Assembly: GCF_950023065.1 (NCBI RefSeq)
Contig: NC_088678.1
Location: 79,083,590-79,147,589 of the forward strand
Source of the DNA: Planococcus citri
Lineage: Eukaryota > Arthropoda > Insecta > Hemiptera > Pseudococcidae
Direction of reading: 5' to 3'
DNA length: 64,000 bases
Shown here: positions 57,601-64,000 of the stretch, piece after piece
Layout of the letters: each line of letters begins with the position of its first letter
Position numbering within the stretch: position 1 is the first letter of the stretch
Position numbers and translations under genes: made by a program
Notes under the pieces: model-generated
Database searches by the model: none
The model's input: only the letters and a program-made list of their open reading frames with translations
What the model was told of the DNA's origin: nothing

Positions 57601-58180
57601 GCTGGACTAATACGAGGGATCACTGGAAGAACATTCCAAACCATGAGTAGGTAAATTTCTTAGAAATACAATTTCCTCAATTTTACTCTGAGGACACAAT
57701 AATCGAAAAGTTACCAAACTTGATGAAATTTTTAAAAAACTGTTCACGTCGCACGAGATATTTCAAAATAGAGCCGCAGAAACTAGAAAAAATTCTATGA
57801 ATTGTTCGATGCCTGCAAATTGTACGTATGCAACTTATTCCACTTACCATGCAATACAATTGATTGACCAAGATCCTCGAAGGGAATTACGTAATTACCG
57901 TAAAAAAATTGCAAAAATACATTTTTCTGTAGCTAGACTGTTGGAAGGGAACAGAGGGGGGTTAGGTAAATTTAGTTCATTTTCTATGAGAAAAATCAGG
58001 GGGTGAAATTTGACAAATGGACTTTTCTATTTTCAAAGCTCCTACTCAATTTTTTCCAAAAAAATCAAATTTAGTAAGTTAACCAATACTTAGAGCTCGA
58101 AAAAAATCATCAAATAACCAAAAAAAAGACAAAACGTAAGCGAAACATTTTGATAAAGAAAGAAATTATAAAAAAAAAAC
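54621..58180. other. Intergenic stretch, no gene seen
   Basis: 54.6-54.9 kb has weak fold-back arm words (AATCCGCTGAAGGTTTCAGA). A tracts lie at 55264-55282 and 55439-55452, and TACCTACC-type words are frequent. Open frames such as 55796-56044 (minus) have no family features. Confidence 0.45.
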
Positions 58181-59070
58181 ACAGAACATTGCAAAGTAAA
58201 GTGTTCTTGTTTTCAAATTTGAACTGTGTGTTTTGAAACTTTTTGATGAAAAAAGTAAACGTTTTTGTAATTTTTGGAAAAATAAAATTAAGACTTGACA
58301 ATTTCAACAACAGAAAAGGCATTTTGACAATTTTTGGCAAAAAAGCGAGACTTGTGGGTAATTTTTGAAAAGATGAGACTTTTTGGAATTTTTTTGAAAA
58401 ATAAAAACGACAATTTCTAGCGATTTTTTTTACGATTTTTGCCTTTTGGAAAAATGCAAGACATTGGATAATAAATTTTAGCAAAAAGAATTACTTTTTA
58501 ATAATTACGTAAGTATTATATTTTTTGGGAAATTTTTGGCAAAAAAACAAAGCGTTTGGATAATTTTTAAAAAAAAGTAAAAATCTTTAGCAAATTGCAA
58601 AAATTATCAATTTTTGAGAATTAAAATTTTTTGGTTAGTTTTTACATTTCTTAGGTGAAAAAAAATGTAATTTTTGACAATTTTAGGGAAAAAAGACGTG
58701 CTAAACAGCCAGAATTTTTGGTCCTGCTTGGTAAAAAAACAAGACTTGAGCAATTTTTGAAAAAAATTAAGACTTCTTGGAATTTTTTGCAAAAATTTTT
58801 GCCAAAAAGCAGGATGTTCTGGCAAAAAATATACTTTTCCCCAAACTTTGGTGAAAATGGGAGACTTTCAATAATTTTTCAATTGAAAAGCAAAACTTCT
58901 TGGCACTTTTTGGCAAAAAAGGGGAACATTACGTATTGGGCAATTTTTTTAGGAAAAAATTAAGATTTTTTGCAAAAGAGCGACAATTTTTTTTAGCAAG
59001 ACACGAGACTATGTGGATAAATTTAGTCAAAAGGTGAAATTTTTGGCTATTTTTGACAGACACTAAGGAT
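58181..59070. repeat. Degenerate T-tract/GCAAAAA minisatellite, segment 6
   Basis: About 0.9 kb of the same degenerate units (TTTTTGGCAAAAAAGCGAGA at about 58331-58350, TTTTTGCCAAAAAGCAGGAT at about 58796). Frames on both strands are again Lys/Phe-rich by composition. Confidence 0.75.
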
Positions 59071-59079
59071 CTAAGGATA

Positions 59080-59900
59080 CGACAAATTTAGTATAAGGCA
59101 GATTTTCAACTTTGGATCGGCACGAATCTGAGCAAAAATCAATCGAAAAGGTCCCAAATACAAAAAATCTGAGTTTACAGCAGCTGAATTTCGTTTTGAC
59201 CCAATTGTGGCATTTTCTCTGAAAACTTGAGAATCCGAAAATCCGCTGGATCAACTCAGAAGATCAAAAATAGAGAGTAAAACTAAATTTCAACTTTTTT
59301 CTTTGAACGATCGTTCAAAAATTGTAGATTTATTTTAAATTCCTAATCGCTGGAGAAAACTTATGATTTGAACCGACACAAATGCATTTTGAAAATATGA
59401 ATCGAGATTGATCGAGAGGAGCATGAAGACAATAAATCCAAGTTTACAGCGGTAGAATTTCATTTTGGGCTTGTTTGTGGAACTTTTTTCGAAAACTGGA
59501 AAATTCAAAAATTCTCTGGAGGCTCCAGAACGACTTGAAACCATCATCAATTGACTCGAGAGGTCAAAAATAAAAAACAAACCAAATTTTAGCTTTTTCG
59601 TTCAGTCGTTAAGCAAATCGTGAATTTTTTGTTTTTTTTTCAAAAATTTGATTTGCACTGACACAAGCGTATTTTAAAAATATTTGCCAAAATTGATCGA
59701 AAAATTTACAAGGACGATGAATCCAAGTTCATTGGTACTGAATTACATTAGGACACAATTTATGTCATTTTTTTTTTCGAAAACTGGAGAATCCAAAAAT
59801 TTGATGGAGGCTCCAGAACAGCTCGAAATCGCTTTTTACGTTTATTTGATCAGATTACAATTTCTTTAAAATGGAAAATAAGCCAAATTTAAAATTGAAT
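59080..59900. repeat. Three tandem ~285-bp units with the GGAGGCTCCAGAAC word
   Basis: AAACTGGA(A/G)AATTCAAAAAT-type words followed by CTGGAGGCTCCAGAACGACT recur near 59225 (diverged), 59495 and 59785. Each is preceded by a block with AATCCAAGTT(T/C)A and GAATTTCATTTTGG. A shorter relative lies at 44690-44790 and another at 41440-41560. Confidence 0.65.
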
Positions 59901-62900
59901 TTCAGAAGCTGAAGTTCAGCCTGATTGTGTTATTTTAGGATCTTCTTTCAATTTTTATCTGCCGAACTAAAATTTTTTGAGCCCGTAAAGAGACTTTCTT
60001 TCATAAGAGTAATTTGGAGGGGGTGAAAAACGAAAAACAATTGCTTCAAAAAGTCAAAAAACCAGTTCGCTCCCTCGCCCCAATTAATCTAGAACGCTGA
60101 ATTTCGGATATGTAACGCAATTTCTAATTTCCTATCGATTAATTTACATTTTGACTTTTTTTAAAAACCATTTTCAACCCATAAAAATTAGAACACGAAT
60201 AATTCATCAGTCAAGACTATTTCAACTCAAATTTAGCACCAAATTGAAGCGAATTTCTTTTAAATTACCTCAACTAAGATATTCTCAAAAGCTGAAATCG
60301 GAGACAAAAAATTCAAAGAACATCAGAAACCTATAAAACTTTGGAAAAATAATTCTTGATACGGATTTTCTGTTCTGTATGCTCCCATAGCATCCCTTCC
60401 TCTACATATACCTGACGAATAGCCTTGAAAACGAAAAACCAACGACTGTATCACCTACAAATAATAGTTATGCAATTCATTTAACATCTCTATAGCAATG
60501 TAACTCATCAGCCACGATTTTTGCAGGAGTTCGCATATCACAAAATAAAAATGTAAAATAGGTAGACCATTATTTTCAAAGCTGATCAAATTACTCTCAA
60601 TTGAAACTACCAGTGACAAGACAGAGGGACACTTCACGTGAAAAAAGGTGGACGATTAAAAATTTCCAAATGATGTAAGATCAGAAATTAATTCCCAGAA
60701 ATACAGGTGTTGTACACGGCAATCATTAAATTTTCAAATTTTTTCAGCAAGATAAAAGTTGTTTCTCGTGTTCTCCCTTAATCAGTGGGCATATTTCATC
60801 CAACGAGACGATAATTCACAGGTGAAATATTTCATCGTATTGAATAATTACATTTTTTTACGACGAACGAGCTCCGGATCCGCATCTCGTGAATTTCAGA
60901 ACCAATTTTACTTTGCTGGCAACCGAACCAAATTTTCTTCAATCCCTGTTAACAATCAATGAAAGCATATAGGTGCATATCAATGAGAAAATCAGTTCAA
61001 TTGAAATAATTAAGCAGTACCGAGACCGACTAAAAAATCAGTAAAATCTAAAAACACACCCAAGTTTCAAATTTTCAAATTCTATAGGAAAACTCACCAC
61101 AGGCCAGCTTCGAGCAAATGACCTCAGAACGTAGACCTAAGCAGCTAGTTGCACAGAGATAGGTATCTCTCGGGAAAATATTCGACCAATGGCAGCAAAC
61201 GTGCATATACTTTTATAAAGCTTCAACCTTTCATTCATAAACTGGTAACACTGTAAATCAAGGTAAGCACAGGTTTAATTTAACGAGGATTTACCGGGTT
61301 TTTATCTCTATACGTAACACCATCTTTAACCCCGTAATTAGTTTACGTTCTATAGCGGGTTCGTGTCGGTTAATTTTACATCTTTTTCTGTTTTTTGTTT
61401 TTAAAACTTCAAAATACTAGAAACCAGTTCGGCGATGAATTAGTTTTCGGATATTTGCTTTTGTAGTTGTGAATGATTACATATTTTAAAATTATTATAA
61501 AATTTCGTATTTTTCGTGAAGAGTGAATACCGAAGTGTTCGATTAATGAATCGTTGGTGTTGCTGATTGAAAATCGTGTACAGATATTAACCTGATCATC
61601 GTCCGGACGTGAATCAAAACTGGTATTGGATCTTTCTATATACTCGTAAGATACATTCGTCGATAAATTAAGTATTTCTATAGTTGACATACCTACCTAA
61701 TTGTTTAAAAGCTGAGAAAATATCTAAATTTTATACAAACGAAGTTTTAACAAGGTAATCAAGAGTACCTAAATCATTAGGGTAGGTACTTGAAACCCAA
61801 ATTTGAAAACTTTCACCTTTCCCACACGATATTTCAAAATTCAATCTATGATTTGGCTTTATCATCGTGTCTCCAAATTCAAACATTACGTACCTAGTTA
61901 ATCTAATTATCACGTAAATTCAACGTGTGACAATCCTCTGAGCTGAACTAATCCAGTCGAATGACCTATTCGAGTCCACATACCTACCTAGTCATAATAA
62001 TACGAAAGTAAATCAATAATTTTCAGCCGTTTCCGTTGATAAAGCCGTCGGTTAGTTATTTCTAGAACATAAGTAAGAAATATAATACCTTTCCTAATAT
62101 TGGATCAAATTTCGTTTTGCGTAAGTGGAGAATTTTTGTGAGTAGGTATCGGAAAACTTGGAAGAATATCAAATATCACTGAGCGAGAGAATACGTTACA
62201 TTTATGTGTCTCTTTCTTAGGAAAATATCGAGTTCTCGTACCTGTGCCTGTGTTCACTCTCGGTCAAAATCTGCATAAAGTGCAAAGATAAAATAATACT
62301 CGGTAATTAGATATACGCCGCTGTAGATAGCTTTCATTGTTTCCGCAGAATTTGCATGTTATTTCTCTGTAATGAGTTATACTTTCGCGTTTGAATGGCA
62401 TTGCTGTTGAAATTAGTTTTCTCAAAATCTGCAAGGAGTCATGTTGCCAATAATCTTGAATGGAAAATACATATGATAAGATTTTAATTTTTTTTTCGAT
62501 CATGATACGAAAATATTACCAAGTATTTTTTTCTTCTTCAAATAATGTTGATGTGAGCATACCTTTACCTATCTGCAGTTTTGATGATCTGATCGTGTGA
62601 TTCGCGATGGTTTTATCAAGATAGGTAATCGACAGCCCATAATTTTCAAACAATGTTTACCTGTGCATAAAAGAAATAAAAATCATCATTATAAGGTACC
62701 TACAATAATTATACATTTAGGATTTTTTTCACTCCCCACTCGAGGAATTTGGGAGGGTACCTAGCTTTTCATTTACCTTACTACCCAAACCCATTGCAAA
62801 GAACTTTTCTAGCAAGCTAAAATTTATTTTTGAAAAGAAAACGTTGTACATATATTTAGTCGTAGGTTTGATACTTCTACTTATCAAATGAATATCAATC

Positions 62901-64000
62901 GTCTAGAACTTAGTGCAAATATAAACCTTGGAATATAATCACATTGTGTACGCAGAAAAGATATGCCGAATTTCTCAAGTTTACTACTCCTTCAAAGATG
63001 TTTTGATGCGCTAGATATTCGAAGTTTTCAAATAATGAATTGTTTTACAAGTTGTTAAAATAAGGTTACCAATGCAACTGATTTTTCGAGATTGGCGAAT
63101 TTTCAAAAATCAAAAAATTGTCATTTTTTGAAATTTGTACTTTTTTGGTAAAAGTATGAAATAAAAATCAATTGTGAAAATGATATCGACTTTTCCAGGT
63201 CGAATACCACCATTTCCAGGCATTCTGGAGCCTCTAGCGCGATTTTAGATTTTTTCTAGGATTTTCAAATTTCTTCAGAAGACGTGGAAATTGATTCGGG
63301 TCACTGAAAATTCGAATTCTGGCTTACTCTTGGACTTGCCTTATGAGCCTTCCTAAGCCATAAGTCAAATAACGCGTTTTTCAAAAATTACTCGTATGAT
63401 TAGCAAATTTATGAGGCAAAAAATTCGAAAAAAATATCAAAACTTTCAGTAGGGAGAAGAATCTTGAAACTCTCGCAAAACCACCCTCGTTTCTTCCCTC
63501 AGATCCGAATTTCGCCATTTCCGGTCATTCACCGATGTAATGTAAATGTGGTCAAGAAAACGCAATCATCGAGTTGTCCGCCTGGAACTAGTTAAATACA
63601 AATCCAGAATAAGCTAGAACTCGTTCTTATTATAATTTTTCGCCTTATGTAAATATGCAGGTGGAAGAAAACATACCTACAAATATAATCGAAGGTAAGT
63701 CTGGAAGTTTGTCCAATTGTGGATGAACTCGGTAAACAACTCGAGAATAAGCCAGAACTAGTTTTTTGCCGCCGAAAATTAATTTCCTCTTTTTCTGAAA
63801 AAATTCAAAAATAGGTACTAGAGAAATATAAAATCACGCTGATGGCTCCGGAATGTCTGAAAATTATGAAATTTGGTTCGGAAGAATTGATAATAGCTTT
63901 AGAACGCATCATTGTCTTATTTACTATGAAAGAGTGTCTACATTTAAAAACAAAAAAACATTAATTTTGGAAAATCACTCTTTCAAGGATTTTCAAAAAT
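59901..64000. other. Right end of window, no gene established
   Basis: Mostly mixed AT-rich sequence. Minus-strand frames at 61409-61690 and 62264-62503 have protein-like composition and possible splice sites (acceptor AACTATAG near 61677, donor CAG|GTTAAT near 61591; acceptor TTATGCAG and donor ACAG|GTACGAG around a 29-nt segment near 62240-62270). I do not recognise either. A fold-back arm fragment with GGAGCCTCTAGCGCGATTTT lies at 63228-63247. Confidence 0.35.

Noticed and set aside
53581..59000. Lys/Phe-rich frames resembling coiled-coil or membrane peptides
   Set aside because: They come from the degenerate T-tract/GCAAAAA minisatellite; the same pattern appears on both strands and in all patches.

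Overview
This is eukaryotic nuclear DNA, AT-rich and intron-containing. It is most likely from an insect. The six genes I can read are animal genes with short GT-AG introns, and the non-coding DNA is full of GTAGGTAC/TACCTACC-type words that I associate with hemipterans such as mealybugs and scale insects. That placement is a weak inference; the exon reading does not depend on it.

Layout. 1-9955 is a satellite array of about 24 monomers of ~412 bp with higher-order repeat structure; its right-hand edge is decayed. 11.4-32.0 kb is the gene block. It holds CFAP206 (minus, 10 exons), a CKS1-type cyclin-dependent-kinase regulatory subunit (minus, 3 exons), CFAP57 (plus, 16 exons, one probably ending at a GC-AG intron), TECR trans-2-enoyl-CoA reductase (minus, 7 exons, with a 4.9-kb repeat-filled intron) and ribosomal protein L7A (minus, 6 exons). 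Three RpL7A introns hold C/D box snoRNAs resembling U24, U36 and U36C. A DnaJ subfamily B (Hsp40) gene (plus) is divergent from RpL7A across a short interval with a CRE palindrome and a heat-shock-element-like array.

From about 36 kb to the right end I find no convincing protein gene. The region holds long fold-back elements (a 2,049-bp and a 1,526-bp copy, each flanked by TA, plus two decayed copies). It also has a degenerate T-tract/GCAAAAA minisatellite into which those elements appear to have inserted, a 33-bp minisatellite made of overlapping perfect palindromes, and several 150-320-bp tandem families. The word CTGGAGGCTCCAG and its complement recurs across many of these repeats.

How the genes relate. 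CFAP206 (radial spoke 2 base) and CFAP57 (inner dynein arm adaptor) are both axonemal proteins and flank the CKS gene. RpL7A with its snoRNAs serves ribosome production, DnaJ is a chaperone partner of Hsp70, and TECR completes very-long-chain fatty acid elongation in the ER. All exon models come from reading frame, splice consensus and remembered family sequences; no alignment was run. Phases close exactly in all six models.
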